Shown here: in pieces, positions 16,974 through 25,685 of the stretch
Layout of the letters: each line of letters starts with the position of its first letter
Position numbering within the stretch: position 1 is the stretch's first letter
From: an uncultured Lachnospiraceae bacterium
GTDB lineage: Bacteria; Bacillota; Clostridia; Lachnospirales; Lachnospiraceae
DNA length: 61,768 nucleotides
Reading direction: 5' to 3'
NCBI GenBank assembly: GCA_910586705.1
Contig: CAJUJK010000024.1
Coordinates: 1 to 61,768 of the forward strand
Program-made: the position numbers and the translations under genes
The notes under the pieces: generated by a model
Database searches by the model: none
Seen by the model: the letters and a program-made list of their open reading frames with translations, nothing else
Told to the model about the DNA's origin: nothing

Positions 16974-17552
16974 ATGGCGAAGATATCGAGACAGGAGACC
17001 AACGATTTTTGCCCGCAGACGCTGTTTTTGTATGGCACATACAAGGAGGATGGGACGCCGGATTTCGGTCTGTTCTGCTGGTTCAGCTACTGCTGGGACG
17101 GGACGCTGGGGGCGATGGTGTGCATAGGCGGGGAAAAGATGACCAAGGACAGGATCAAGGCGGGACATGTCTTTTCAGCAAACCTTGTCACGGAAAAACT
17201 GCTTCCCATGGCTGATTATCTCGGAATAAAATCGGGATATGACGCGGATAAAATGAACTTTCAGGCGGACATTGGCAAGGGCGAGGTACTGAACGTGCCG
17301 GTCCTGACGGAAAGCCCTGTGAATTTTGAGTTGGAAGTGTCACAGAACATGGTACTCGACGGCGGCGAGGTGTTTTTGTGCAGGATCAAAAATGTGCTTT
17401 ACAACGAGGAGCTTGCGGATGAAAGCAGTTCTGTGGGGGCGCGGTTAAAAAAGATTGCGCCCGTCTCAACGACATGCGAGACTTACTTTTCTTATACAGG
17501 GGAAGTTCTGGGCGCATGGGGAGAACCGGCGAAAGGGTTTCTGAAAGGCTGA
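16974..17552 (+). CDS. Flavin reductase-like / FMN-binding split-barrel protein
   Basis: A 192-residue protein resembling the flavin reductase-like domain family (FMN-binding split barrel): an N-terminal stretch NDFCPQTLFLYGTYKEDG, a central GAMVCIGGEKMTKDRI and FSANLVTEKLLPMADYLG are typical. Members bind FMN and either reduce free flavin or act as electron-transfer or redox-stress proteins. It starts two bases after the marR stop and is almost certainly co-transcribed and co-regulated. The physiological substrate is unknown. Confidence 0.82.
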   Translation: MAKISRQETNDFCPQTLFLYGTYKEDGTPDFGLFCWFSYCWDGTLGAMVCIGGEKMTKDRIKAGHVFSANLVTEKLLPMADYLGIKSGYDADKMNFQADIGKGEVLNVPVLTESPVNFELEVSQNMVLDGGEVFLCRIKNVLYNEELADESSSVGARLKKIAPVSTTCETYFSYTGEVLGAWGEPAKGFLKG

Positions 17553-17601
17553 CGCAAATTTGTGTCATGCCTTGCGGGAATATTTTGGAATGGAGATCAG
17601 A

Positions 17602-18678
17602 ATGGCGGAAAAAGTGGTAGTTGGCATGTCCGGGGGTGTGGATTCCTCCGTGGCGGCGCTTTTGTTGAAAAGACAGGGGTATGACGTGGTGGGGGTCACC
17701 ATGCAGATCTGGCAGGAGGAAACGCAAGAGGCGGCGGCAGCGCAGGGCGGATGCTGTGGCTTCAGTGCTGTGGAGGATGCCAGACGGGTGGCGGAAGTGC
17801 TGGGCATTCCCCATTATGTGATGAATTTCAGGCGGGAATTCCGGGAACATGTCATGGATTACTTCGTGTCGGAGTATCTGGCGGGCAGGACTCCCAATCC
17901 CTGCATCGCCTGCAACCGCCGCGTGAAGTGGGAGGCAATGCTGCACCGAAGTCTGGAGATCGGGGCGGACTATATCGCCACGGGACATTACGCCGGGATC
18001 GTGAAGCTTTCAGACGGCAGATATGCTGTCAGAAATGCGGTCACCGCAAAGAAAGACCAGACCTACGCCCTCTACAGTCTGACGCAGGAACAGCTTGCAC
18101 GCACGCTGATGCCGGTGGGGGCGTACACGAAGGAAGAGATCAGACAGATTGCCGCCGAGGCAGGGCTGCCCGTGGCGCACAAGCCGGACAGTCAGGAAAT
18201 CTGTTTCATTCCCGACAACGACTATGCTGCCTTTATCGACAGGGCGGCGGGAGAGCGTGTGCCCAGACCGGGCAATTTTGTGACGAAGGACGGGGATGTA
18301 CTGGGGCGGCATCTGGGCATCACCCACTACACGGTGGGGCAGCGCAAGGGATTAAATCTGGCGATGGGACACCCGGTGTTTGTCACAGAAATCAGACCCG
18401 GTACGGACGAGGTGGTGATCGGTGAGGCGGAAGATGTGTTCGGCGACACCCTATGCTGCGACCGCATCAACTATATGGGGATGGCAGACCTGCCGGAGCC
18501 GAGAGAGGTGACTGCCAAAATACGTTATGCCCACGCGGGGGAGAGATGCCTGATCGAAAAGGCGGGCGAAGACCAGATCCGCGTGACATTCAAAAAGCCC
18601 GTCCGGGCGATCACGCCGGGACAGGCTGTGGTGTTTTACGAGGATGACTATGTGCTTGGCGGGGGAACTATTATGTAA
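17602..18678 (+). CDS. mnmA: tRNA-specific 2-thiouridylase MnmA
   Basis: Makes the 2-thio group of uridine-34 in Lys, Glu and Gln tRNAs, using ATP and sulfur from a cysteine desulfurase. The 358-residue product has the PP-loop GMSGGVDSS near the start and the two catalytic cysteines in the typical settings NPCIACNRRVKW and DSQEICFIPDNDY. The start at 17602 gives the family N-terminus MAEKVVVGMSGG; in-frame ATGs at 17560 and 17590 are poorer. It may be read through from the marR/flavoprotein unit, 49 bases upstream. Confidence 0.96.
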   Translation: MAEKVVVGMSGGVDSSVAALLLKRQGYDVVGVTMQIWQEETQEAAAAQGGCCGFSAVEDARRVAEVLGIPHYVMNFRREFREHVMDYFVSEYLAGRTPNPCIACNRRVKWEAMLHRSLEIGADYIATGHYAGIVKLSDGRYAVRNAVTAKKDQTYALYSLTQEQLARTLMPVGAYTKEEIRQIAAEAGLPVAHKPDSQEICFIPDNDYAAFIDRAAGERVPRPGNFVTKDGDVLGRHLGITHYTVGQRKGLNLAMGHPVFVTEIRPGTDEVVIGEAEDVFGDTLCCDRINYMGMADLPEPREVTAKIRYAHAGERCLIEKAGEDQIRVTFKKPVRAITPGQAVVFYEDDYVLGGGTIM

Positions 18679-18689
18679 ACCTAATTCGC

Positions 18690-20438
18690 TTAAGCGGGGG
18701 AGTTGGCAGCGTTCCCTCTGGCGAGTGCGCCGCCGCTCGCCTTTTTCATCTTCTGTTTATTCTCATACATGAGGTCATCCGCGATCTGATATATTTTTTC
18801 TATGTTGTATTCTTTCGGGCTGCAGGAGGCATAGCCGTAGGCGATAGACAGATGCAGATCCGGGATTTCCACGTTTTTCTGCGCAATATTGTTCTGAAAC
18901 TCTCCTATCATGGCAGAGATTTCTTCGGGATTATTGGTTTCTGTGATCGCGATAAACTCGTCGCCGCCCATCCGTGCGACAATGCCGTGGGGTTCAAAAG
19001 CGTTGACAATGACTTCGGCAGCGCTTCTGATCAGGATATCGCCCTGTGCGTGCCCGTAAGTATCGTTGGTTGTTTTCAGATTGTTCAGGTCAAAACAGAA
19101 AACCGTATAGTCCGGGTTTTCCATTTCCTTGACACGGGTCATATATTCCATACAGTAACGGCGGTTGTGTATCTGCGTCAGCTCGTCCGTGTACGCGCTC
19201 TTGAGAAGGAAATCCCGTTCTTTCTCCTGCATCATTTTCCGCGTCATGTCGATGTAGAAAGAGGTCAGAAGCATGGCGATAAAGATGACCAGCCCGACGG
19301 AGGCAATTCCCTTTGTGGAGGAGATGGCGATGCCGAAATAGCGGTGCACGTAGTAGAAAACCAGATCGTAACCCACACAGCCGGAGAGCACCAGCATACC
19401 GATCAGAAACAGCCGGTGGACGATCTGGCGGGTGATCCGCAGGTTCATAAATTCCACGGTGACGGAAAAGACCAGATGGCACACGATCAATAGCTGCATA
19501 TATTTCAGTGTGGCGGCACAGTGCACAAGATCCACCGTGTGAAGCCCGAGAAAGAGAGAGGTCGCAAAGACCTGCGTTGTGAGCAGTATTTTGTAGATCG
19601 TATACATCAAAGGACGGTTCAGGGTAAGCACATCCTCCCGCATATAGAGGAGCAGGGGGATTGGCGTCAGATACAGCATGATATATTCCAGCAGGCTCAT
19701 CGTGTAGAGAGGCATGGAGAAAATAAGGAGCACATTGTAGTAGCACAGCGACCACATGCCGATACAGACGGAGAACAGAGATACGCATAAAATGCGCGAA
19801 TATTTCCCGGAAAACATCATGGCAATGAGCGTGATGCAGCAGGCGACAAGCCCGAAAATCGTGAGAAAACAGCCGAGAAACAGAGGTACCCTGTTTTCGG
19901 TCAGGATGGTGCGGTAAATATTTTTCCATTCATGGATGCAGATCGGCTCGATGCGGGAGAACGCCTTGTCTTCCGCCACGGTAAACTGCATCGTCAGTTT
20001 TTTCCCTGCGTAGTCGTCGGGCAGATCGACAGGCAGATAGCCGCTGCCCACCGTTTTGTTCCGCTCGATCCGGTCCCAGCCGTACGCGTGAATCTCTTCC
20101 CCGTCTAGGGAAACTGTGACGGCAGCCTGTTTGATCTGCAGAAGAAGCGCGTGCCCGGTACAGTCCGTGTCAGCGGAAAAAGTCCGCTCCATGGTAAGGG
20201 TATCGCCCTTGCTTACAGGCGGGAAACGGAACGCATCCAGCGAGATATTCTGCCAGCGGTCCTCATTGATGGTGATATCCCAGCCGTCATTCAGGGAAAG
20301 ATAGTGGGAGATGGCGGAATATTCGCTGGACAACAGGCTGTCGATAAAGCGTGTTGTAAAATAGACGCTGAGCAGCGCGTAGATGATAAAGGCAGTCTTT
20401 AAGACATTTTTGCGGGTCAGTTTTTTTCTTATTTTCAT
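18690..20438 (-). CDS. Membrane diguanylate cyclase with extracytoplasmic sensory domain
   Basis: Synthesises cyclic di-GMP. The 582-residue product has an N-terminal membrane segment (about 12-30), an extracytoplasmic beta-rich region (about 35-170) and seven or so membrane helices (about 178-405) in a 7TMR-DISM-like layout. A C-terminal GGDEF domain follows, with an intact GGDEF signature at about residues 491-495 and the metal aspartate in FCFDLNNLKTTND. The inhibitory RxxD site expected five residues before the signature is absent (EPHG there), so product feedback is probably missing. It starts 30 bases after the PHP phosphatase gene on the same strand. Confidence 0.88.
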   Translation of the reverse strand: MKIRKKLTRKNVLKTAFIIYALLSVYFTTRFIDSLLSSEYSAISHYLSLNDGWDITINEDRWQNISLDAFRFPPVSKGDTLTMERTFSADTDCTGHALLLQIKQAAVTVSLDGEEIHAYGWDRIERNKTVGSGYLPVDLPDDYAGKKLTMQFTVAEDKAFSRIEPICIHEWKNIYRTILTENRVPLFLGCFLTIFGLVACCITLIAMMFSGKYSRILCVSLFSVCIGMWSLCYYNVLLIFSMPLYTMSLLEYIMLYLTPIPLLLYMREDVLTLNRPLMYTIYKILLTTQVFATSLFLGLHTVDLVHCAATLKYMQLLIVCHLVFSVTVEFMNLRITRQIVHRLFLIGMLVLSGCVGYDLVFYYVHRYFGIAISSTKGIASVGLVIFIAMLLTSFYIDMTRKMMQEKERDFLLKSAYTDELTQIHNRRYCMEYMTRVKEMENPDYTVFCFDLNNLKTTNDTYGHAQGDILIRSAAEVIVNAFEPHGIVARMGGDEFIAITETNNPEEISAMIGEFQNNIAQKNVEIPDLHLSIAYGYASCSPKEYNIEKIYQIADDLMYENKQKMKKASGGALARGNAANSPA

Positions 20439-20468
20439 GGCTCATTCCTCTGCAGGTGTTCTTGCGGC

Positions 20469-21287
20469 TTATAATTTATGGAAAGAAGGCGTTCTCTTTT
20501 CGTAGGTCGCATAGTAGTGGAAACCACAGTCTCTCAAAATTCCGGCGGCGCGGTCAAAGGCGTGGGCGATCTGTCCGGGCACGTGGGCGTCGCTCCCTGT
20601 GGTGATGATCTCGCCGCCAAGCGCCCGGTAACGTTTCAGAATGCCGATGCAGGGATTGGGTTCCCGCATACCTTTTGCCAGAGCGGCAGTATTGATCTCG
20701 ATGCCCTTTTCCATGGCGATCAGCTCCGATAGAATCTGATCGAATATTTCCCGGTACATCTCGTAGGAGTATCCCTGATCCTTCGTGGGACCGTAGCGCA
20801 CCACATAGTCCAGATGCCCGTACACGTCAAAGTTGCTGAAAGCTTTCAGATTTTCCAGTATGGACTCAAAATATTCCCGGTAAGCCTCCTCCTGCGTGCG
20901 TCCCTCATAAAAAGCGGGATAATAGGGGTCTTTTCCGTGACAGAGGTGGGAGGAACCGATGATGAAGTCGTAGTCGTGTTCCTTGGCAAAGGCCGCGTTC
21001 CTTTTGGAGAGGTGGGGCTGTAGTCCCAGTTCCACGCCGAAAAGGAGGGTGACTTTATCCCTGTATTTTTCACGGAGTTTCAGAAAATCGTAGAGATAGG
21101 CGTCCGGGTTTACCTCGAAAAATCCGTCCGTCTCGCGTTCGGTCACCGGATAGTCGAAGTCATTGTGCTCCGTAAAGCACATTTCGGTAAGCCCCAGCTC
21201 GATTCCCCGAAGAACCATCTGCTCCATGGGCGTGTCGGAATCCCCCGAAAAGGAGGAGTGTAAATGAAAGTCTGCTGTGATTGGCAT
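20469..21287 (-). CDS. PHP-domain phosphatase, histidinol-phosphatase (HisJ/HisK) family
   Basis: A 272-residue metal-dependent phosphoesterase of the PHP superfamily. The metal-binding motif DFHLHSSFSGDSDTP opens the protein; ITTGSDAHVPG near the C-terminus is the other diagnostic motif. The closest named activity is histidinol phosphatase in histidine synthesis, but other his genes are absent nearby, and PHP enzymes with other phosphate substrates share these motifs. It is the first gene of a two-gene minus-strand unit with the diguanylate cyclase. Confidence 0.85.
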   Translation of the reverse strand: MPITADFHLHSSFSGDSDTPMEQMVLRGIELGLTEMCFTEHNDFDYPVTERETDGFFEVNPDAYLYDFLKLREKYRDKVTLLFGVELGLQPHLSKRNAAFAKEHDYDFIIGSSHLCHGKDPYYPAFYEGRTQEEAYREYFESILENLKAFSNFDVYGHLDYVVRYGPTKDQGYSYEMYREIFDQILSELIAMEKGIEINTAALAKGMREPNPCIGILKRYRALGGEIITTGSDAHVPGQIAHAFDRAAGILRDCGFHYYATYEKRTPSFHKL

Positions 21288-21339
21288 GGAAAACTCCTTT
21301 CCGCGCAGGCGGAAAACGCTTTTATCTCTTATAATTTTA

Positions 21340-21368
21340 AGTATAGTTGATCCGGGAAAAAATTACAA
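21340..21368 (-). promoter_or_regulatory. Promoter of the PHP phosphatase / diguanylate cyclase unit
   Basis: On the minus strand TTGTAA (21363-21368), a 17-base spacer and TATACT (21340-21345). Confidence 0.6.
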
Positions 21369-21403
21369 ATGTTTTTATAGGGCAGATTCGCGCGGCTTTC
21401 CTT

Positions 21404-21433
21404 TTGACTTATGGATTTTGCCGGGTGTATAAT
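21404..21433 (+). promoter_or_regulatory. Promoter of hscC
   Basis: TTGACT (21404-21409), an 18-base spacer and a perfect TATAAT (21428-21433). No CIRCE element is present, so this Hsp70 gene is not visibly under HrcA control, unlike groESL. Confidence 0.7.
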
Positions 21434-21489
21434 TATACAAGGATGCGGAATTTTTACTCTTTTTTGGAATGAGGCAGGGGAGGCGTATC

Positions 21490-23169
21490 ATGGCAATTAT
21501 CGGAATTGATCTGGGAACGACCAACAGTCTGGTCAGCGGCTGCCGCGACGGCAGGGCGGTTATGATTCCCAATTCTTTAGGGGGAAATCTGACGCCGAGC
21601 GTGGTCAGCATGGATGAAAACGGGGAAATCTGCGTGGGCGCCGTGGCAAAGGAGCGGCTGGTTTCCCACCCGGAGGCGTCGGCGGCTTCCTTCAAGCGCT
21701 ATATGGGGACGGAAAAGGTGTTTACGCTGGCGGGAAATGACTTTACGCCGCAGGAGCTTTCCTCTTTTGTCCTGCGCCAGCTCAAAGAGGACGCGGAGCG
21801 GTTTCTGGGGGAAGAGGTGACGGAGGCTGTCATCAGCGTGCCGGCATATTTTAACGACAACCAGAGATACGCCACCAAGGAAGCCGGGAGACTGGCGGGC
21901 ATCCATGTGGAGCGGCTTGTGAATGAGCCGTCCGCCGCCGCGCTGACGGCAAGCCGGATCAGCGGGGAGGAGGAAGGGTCCTATCTCGTCTTTGATTTTG
22001 GCGGCGGCACGCTTGACGTTTCCGTGGTGGATTATTTTGACAACGTGATAGAGATTGTCGCCGTGAGCGGCGATAACCGTCTGGGCGGCGATGATTTTGA
22101 CGAGGTGATCGCCCGCAGTTTCTGCGCCCACCACCAGATGGATTACGAAAGTCTGGACCGGCAGAAGAAAGCTTCGCTTTTGCGGCTTTGCGAGAAGTGC
22201 AAACAGGAGCTGACCAGTCAGGATGAGACAGAGCTTGTATGGGAGGCGGAGGATAAACGGATGCCTATAAACAATCTTGTGCTGGCGGGGCTTGGGCAGA
22301 ACTTGTTTGACCGAATCAGTCATGTGATTGATACGGCGCTTCGCGACAGCGCCAGGACAATGGAAGAGATTGACGAAATCGTTCTGGTGGGCGGTTCCTC
22401 CAAGATGCCCGTAGTCGCCCTCTATCTGCAGACACAGCTCAATAGAAAACCGGGCATGGTCGCCTCCCCGGATGAAGTGGTCGCCATGGGAGTTGGCATT
22501 TATGCCGGAATCAAGGAGAGGAAGGCGGATATCAGAGATCTGGTGCTGACGGATATCTGTCCTTTCACGCTCGGTACCAATGTGGTCAATTATGCGGATA
22601 ATGACAATCCGATTATGTCCGCGGTGATGGAGAGAAACAGCGTGCTTCCCTGTTCCAAAACAGAATGGTATACAAATTCCTGCGACAATCAGACGATAAT
22701 CGTCGTGGGCATCTATCAGGGAGAGTCGTTTTACTGCAATGACAATCTGAAACTGGGCGCCATCGAGATGGACATTGCGCCGGTCAGGGCGGGGCGGACG
22801 CGCCTTAAGGTGCGTTTTACATACGATATCAACGGCATTCTGGAGGTGGAGGTCACGGACTGCACGAATCCCGCGGCGGAACGGACCAAAAGGAAAGTGC
22901 TGGCAAGCGAGAATCTGCGGCTGACTGAGGAAGAACTGGAGCGCCGTCTGGAGGAACTGCGGACCTATAAGCTGATGCCGCGCGGCGGTATCCGGGTGAA
23001 AATGGTGATGGCGAGAGGCGAACGGCTGTATGCACAGACGCTTGGATACAGACGGCAGGAGGTTGCCATGATGCTGGGGCAGATTCAGCAGGCAATTGCG
23101 GGCAGGGACGACCGGCAGCTTGCGGCGTGTCTGAAACAGGCGGAGGCGCTGTTTGACCAACTGGAATAG
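21490..23169 (+). CDS. hscC: Short Hsp70 chaperone, HscC type
   Basis: ATP-driven chaperone of the Hsp70 family. At 559 residues it is much shorter than DnaK (about 600-640) and matches HscC: the N-terminal IGIDLGTTNSLV, VFDFGGGTLDVSVVDYFD, LVGGSSKMP, and the HscC-like linker and substrate domain with LTDICPFTLG and FTYDINGILEVEV. The DnaK C-terminal lid is largely missing. The start at 21490 follows GGGGAGG. Two membrane proteins follow, one with a J-like domain, so the gene heads a chaperone/co-chaperone unit similar in plan to E. coli hscC with djlB/djlC. Confidence 0.9.
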   Translation: MAIIGIDLGTTNSLVSGCRDGRAVMIPNSLGGNLTPSVVSMDENGEICVGAVAKERLVSHPEASAASFKRYMGTEKVFTLAGNDFTPQELSSFVLRQLKEDAERFLGEEVTEAVISVPAYFNDNQRYATKEAGRLAGIHVERLVNEPSAAALTASRISGEEEGSYLVFDFGGGTLDVSVVDYFDNVIEIVAVSGDNRLGGDDFDEVIARSFCAHHQMDYESLDRQKKASLLRLCEKCKQELTSQDETELVWEAEDKRMPINNLVLAGLGQNLFDRISHVIDTALRDSARTMEEIDEIVLVGGSSKMPVVALYLQTQLNRKPGMVASPDEVVAMGVGIYAGIKERKADIRDLVLTDICPFTLGTNVVNYADNDNPIMSAVMERNSVLPCSKTEWYTNSCDNQTIIVVGIYQGESFYCNDNLKLGAIEMDIAPVRAGRTRLKVRFTYDINGILEVEVTDCTNPAAERTKRKVLASENLRLTEEELERRLEELRTYKLMPRGGIRVKMVMARGERLYAQTLGYRRQEVAMMLGQIQQAIAGRDDRQLAACLKQAEALFDQLE

Positions 23170-23209
23170 CGTGAGAAGAACTTCTAAAAAAAGCGGCAGC
23201 AAAGCTGGG
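23170..23209 (+). repeat. Family A structured element, truncated 5' copy (A4)
   Basis: GTGAGAA followed by GAACTTCT and GGCAGCAAAG reproduces the 5' half of the family A element (compare 36107, 52634, 55754). It begins directly after the hscC stop codon. The 3' half that would close the stems is absent, so the copy cannot form the outer stem. Confidence 0.6.
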
Positions 23210-23233
23210 GTACGGGGGTTAGCAGGAACGCAG

Positions 23234-23758
23234 ATGGACTATATCGGGGAGAATCAGGAGAAAAGCGTGGGCGCGTTTATCCGATACTGGAATGCCTATA
23301 GAAAATCCCATGAAAGACCGGGTACGCTGGAATGGTGGGAAGGGTATCTTTTCTCGGAGGAATTTCAGGCGATCCGCTTTCACCCGCAGGTGGTACATCT
23401 GCTTGCGGGCGAGAGGGCATGGAGATGTGTGCGGCATGATTTCTTTCATAATGATTATATGACGGACGAGATCAAGAGTCTCCTGTGGGAGGCGTACGGA
23501 TTCCGGGAAGACGATCAGAAGGCATATCAGGGCGCGTATCAGGGCGAAGTGCATAAACTGTGGACATATCTGCATCCAAAACGCATCAGACGGCGGATGA
23601 AGGGGAGGACAAAGCGCCTGATCAGAGGTGCGGCGATTCTATTTCTCCTTCTTGTCAGCATCTTGGGAGCCTGCATGACAGGCGACGGAAAAGCATTGGT
23701 TCCCATCGTGGCTGCGCTGCTATATTATGCCGGACATCGGTCAGAGGATCTAACATGA
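23234..23758 (+). CDS. Membrane protein sharing a domain with the adjacent J-like protein
   Basis: A 174-residue protein of no recognised family. Its first ~110 residues (FIRYWNAYRK, TLEWWEGYLFSEEFQAIRFH, LLWEAYGF) align by eye with residues ~130-230 of the next gene product (FLHHWKAFQG, AMDWWKTYLSSEEFQGIRYH, LFWEAYGF). It therefore carries the same domain without the J region. A C-terminal hydrophobic segment (about 135-170) suggests membrane anchoring. The frame is open back to 23153, but those codons lie in the family A remnant; 23234 has a GCAGGAACG ribosome site. It overlaps the next gene by four bases. Confidence 0.7.
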   Translation: MDYIGENQEKSVGAFIRYWNAYRKSHERPGTLEWWEGYLFSEEFQAIRFHPQVVHLLAGERAWRCVRHDFFHNDYMTDEIKSLLWEAYGFREDDQKAYQGAYQGEVHKLWTYLHPKRIRRRMKGRTKRLIRGAAILFLLLVSILGACMTGDGKALVPIVAALLYYAGHRSEDLT

Positions 23759-25521
23759 ATATCTGGAACACACTCGGCATAGAGCCGACCACAGACAAAA
23801 AAGCCATAAGAAAAGCCTATGCGGCGAAAACAAAGGTGATTCACCCGGAGGACGCGCCGGAGGAGTTCAGGCGGCTGCACGAGGCGTATCAGGCGGCGCT
23901 TCGGTACGCGGATTATGTGAGGCAGGCGGAAGGGTCCGGCGGCAGCGTGACATCGTTTTATGAAACAGCGGAGGACGCGCCGGAAAGTACCGGGGAAAGC
24001 GAAGAGGATGCCGGGACAGCGCACACCGGGGAAATCGCGGGGGCAGATACCGCAGGGGAGTCCGAAACGGCGCGCGCTGACGAAAACGCGGAGGAGCCCG
24101 GGCGGGAAGAACTGCGCGCTTACTTTGAGGAGAACCGGGAGAAACACGGGCAGCAGGTTGCCGATTTTCTGCACCATTGGAAAGCGTTTCAGGGTCCCTA
24201 CCGTGATCCGGAGGCGATGGACTGGTGGAAAACATATCTGTCCTCAGAGGAATTTCAAGGCATCCGCTATCATTCACAGGTACTGGAGACGCTGGCGGAC
24301 GAGATCGACGACAAATGCTTTTACGGCATTGATGAGGTGAAACTGCTTTTCTGGGAAGCTTACGGTTTTTTGCAGGGTGAGGAGAACGTGTATCAGGGAG
24401 ACCGGCAGCGGCTCTATAGAAGCCTGTGTCCGGCGTATGAGAAACAGCAGCAGAATATGCAGTACGAACGCAGATTGGCAAAGAATAATAAAATCCTCCG
24501 CATTTTCATCGGTATTGCGGCGGCGGCTCTTCTGGTAATCTGTATTCTGATTCCCGTGACGATTCACAGGCAGAGAGAAAACGGACGACTGTTTCTGGCA
24601 GACTATATGGCGAAACGATATCCCGAAACGTCGTTTTCCGAACCGGAGCGGATCGACAAGGAGCAGGACGGCAGCATTGTCTATGCGCTGCACGCTTCGG
24701 CGCACCCGGAACTGCCTGTCACCGCAAAGGTGGAAAACGGTTATGTGGAGGGAAAAAGAGTTTATCTGGTGAAAGAGGATTACGGGCAGCAGCTTTTTGA
24801 GTATTATGCCGCGCAGTATGGTCTGGAGGGGTATATGGTGACTTATACGGGCGGCACGTATGCAAACCCGGAGATCATAGATTACGCCACGCTTCTCTAT
24901 TCGGATGTGGGGGAGATAGACGTTTTCTGCGAGCGCGCGGTGAAGATGTTCAGGGAGCAGGAGGAGCTGTGCACCATTGGGGAGGTGGCGGTCAGCACGG
25001 AGTCCGTGCTGTTTCCGCAGATCCTTTTATACGGCGGCGTGCCGGGTGTTTCCTTCAAGGAGGAGCAGACCTATGATCTGCGTACCATGGAGGCGGAAGA
25101 ACTTTCCAGGGAGCTGAAGGGCGCGTACATGTGCTACATGTTCCTGTTTGAGTCATGGAATATCACCACAGACCAGTACCGGGAGTGGGGAGAGGCATAT
25201 GAAAAGCGGAGCGGGGAGTGGGAGAACGAAGACGGGGAGTGGCATGAGGAGCGCGACCCGGACACGGGAGAGCTGCTCTGCAGGTTCTTTATCCCGACCT
25301 ATGACTGGCTGGAAGGGTATTACAGCGGTGAAAAAATCAGTATGCCGATGTATACCCGCATGATAACCGTGGGAAACGCGTACTATTTCCTGCGGGACCG
25401 GGAAGCGGACGTGACCGTCAATGGGGACGGCAGCGGCTTTACCGTAAAGTTTTACGGAACCATTACCGGGTTCGGGGACGAGCCGTCGGTGAAATTTTAT
25501 GATTTGCGGGATTGTTATTAA
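23755..25521 (+). CDS. J-domain-like membrane protein, probable HscC partner
   Basis: A 588-residue protein. The N-terminus (NIWNTLGIEPTTDKKAIRKA, then YAAKTKVIHPED and FRRLHEAYQAAL) has the helix pattern of a J domain, but the invariant HPD reads HPE followed by D. Next come an acidic low-complexity stretch (about 60-125), the WWxxYLxSEEFQ domain shared with the preceding gene (about 130-230), a single membrane helix (about 248-268) and a large C-terminal domain (about 275-588) of unknown fold. DjlB/DjlC, the HscC partners in E. coli, have a similar J-plus-membrane plan. The start at 23755 overlaps the previous stop, which suggests translational coupling. Confidence 0.78.
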   Translation: MNIWNTLGIEPTTDKKAIRKAYAAKTKVIHPEDAPEEFRRLHEAYQAALRYADYVRQAEGSGGSVTSFYETAEDAPESTGESEEDAGTAHTGEIAGADTAGESETARADENAEEPGREELRAYFEENREKHGQQVADFLHHWKAFQGPYRDPEAMDWWKTYLSSEEFQGIRYHSQVLETLADEIDDKCFYGIDEVKLLFWEAYGFLQGEENVYQGDRQRLYRSLCPAYEKQQQNMQYERRLAKNNKILRIFIGIAAAALLVICILIPVTIHRQRENGRLFLADYMAKRYPETSFSEPERIDKEQDGSIVYALHASAHPELPVTAKVENGYVEGKRVYLVKEDYGQQLFEYYAAQYGLEGYMVTYTGGTYANPEIIDYATLLYSDVGEIDVFCERAVKMFREQEELCTIGEVAVSTESVLFPQILLYGGVPGVSFKEEQTYDLRTMEAEELSRELKGAYMCYMFLFESWNITTDQYREWGEAYEKRSGEWENEDGEWHEERDPDTGELLCRFFIPTYDWLEGYYSGEKISMPMYTRMITVGNAYYFLRDREADVTVNGDGSGFTVKFYGTITGFGDEPSVKFYDLRDCY

Positions 25522-25561
25522 ATTTTTTGCGATTTTTTCCCAATTATTTTTGATTTACGTC

Positions 25562-25590
25562 TTGAATTTTTGGGACAAATTGGGTAAAAT
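25562..25590 (+). promoter_or_regulatory. Probable promoter of gap
   Basis: TTGAAT (25562-25567), a 17-base spacer and TAAAAT (25585-25590). An alternative is TTGACA (25598-25603) with TCCAAT (25621-25626), also 17 bases apart. Either choice puts the palindrome at 25598-25615 over the start site or the -35 box. Confidence 0.55.
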
Positions 25591-25597
25591 AAAGTCG

Positions 25598-25615
25598 TTG
25601 ACAAAATTTTGTCAA
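25598..25615 (+). promoter_or_regulatory. Perfect 18-bp palindrome, candidate Rex-type operator of gap
   Basis: TTGACAAAATTTTGTCAA is a perfect dyad. Length, TTG/CAA ends and A/T-rich core resemble the Firmicute Rex redox-repressor box (TTGTTAA-N4-TTAACAA), and gap is a known Rex target in several Firmicutes. The two differing positions per arm make the identity uncertain. Confidence 0.6.
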
Positions 25616-25685
25616 TCTTATCCAATTTGATTGGCGAAATTATATAGCAAAGTAACAAAAAAACATGATTCAGGAGGAACGAAAA

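Noticed and set aside
21577..23202. Very long open frame on the minus strand opposite hscC (over 500 codons)
   Set aside because: It mirrors the codon structure of the clearly real hscC gene, has no family features, and lacks a ribosome site or promoter.
25598..25615. CggR operator for gap
   Set aside because: No cggR gene precedes gap and the site is a simple dyad, not the direct-repeat CggR operator.
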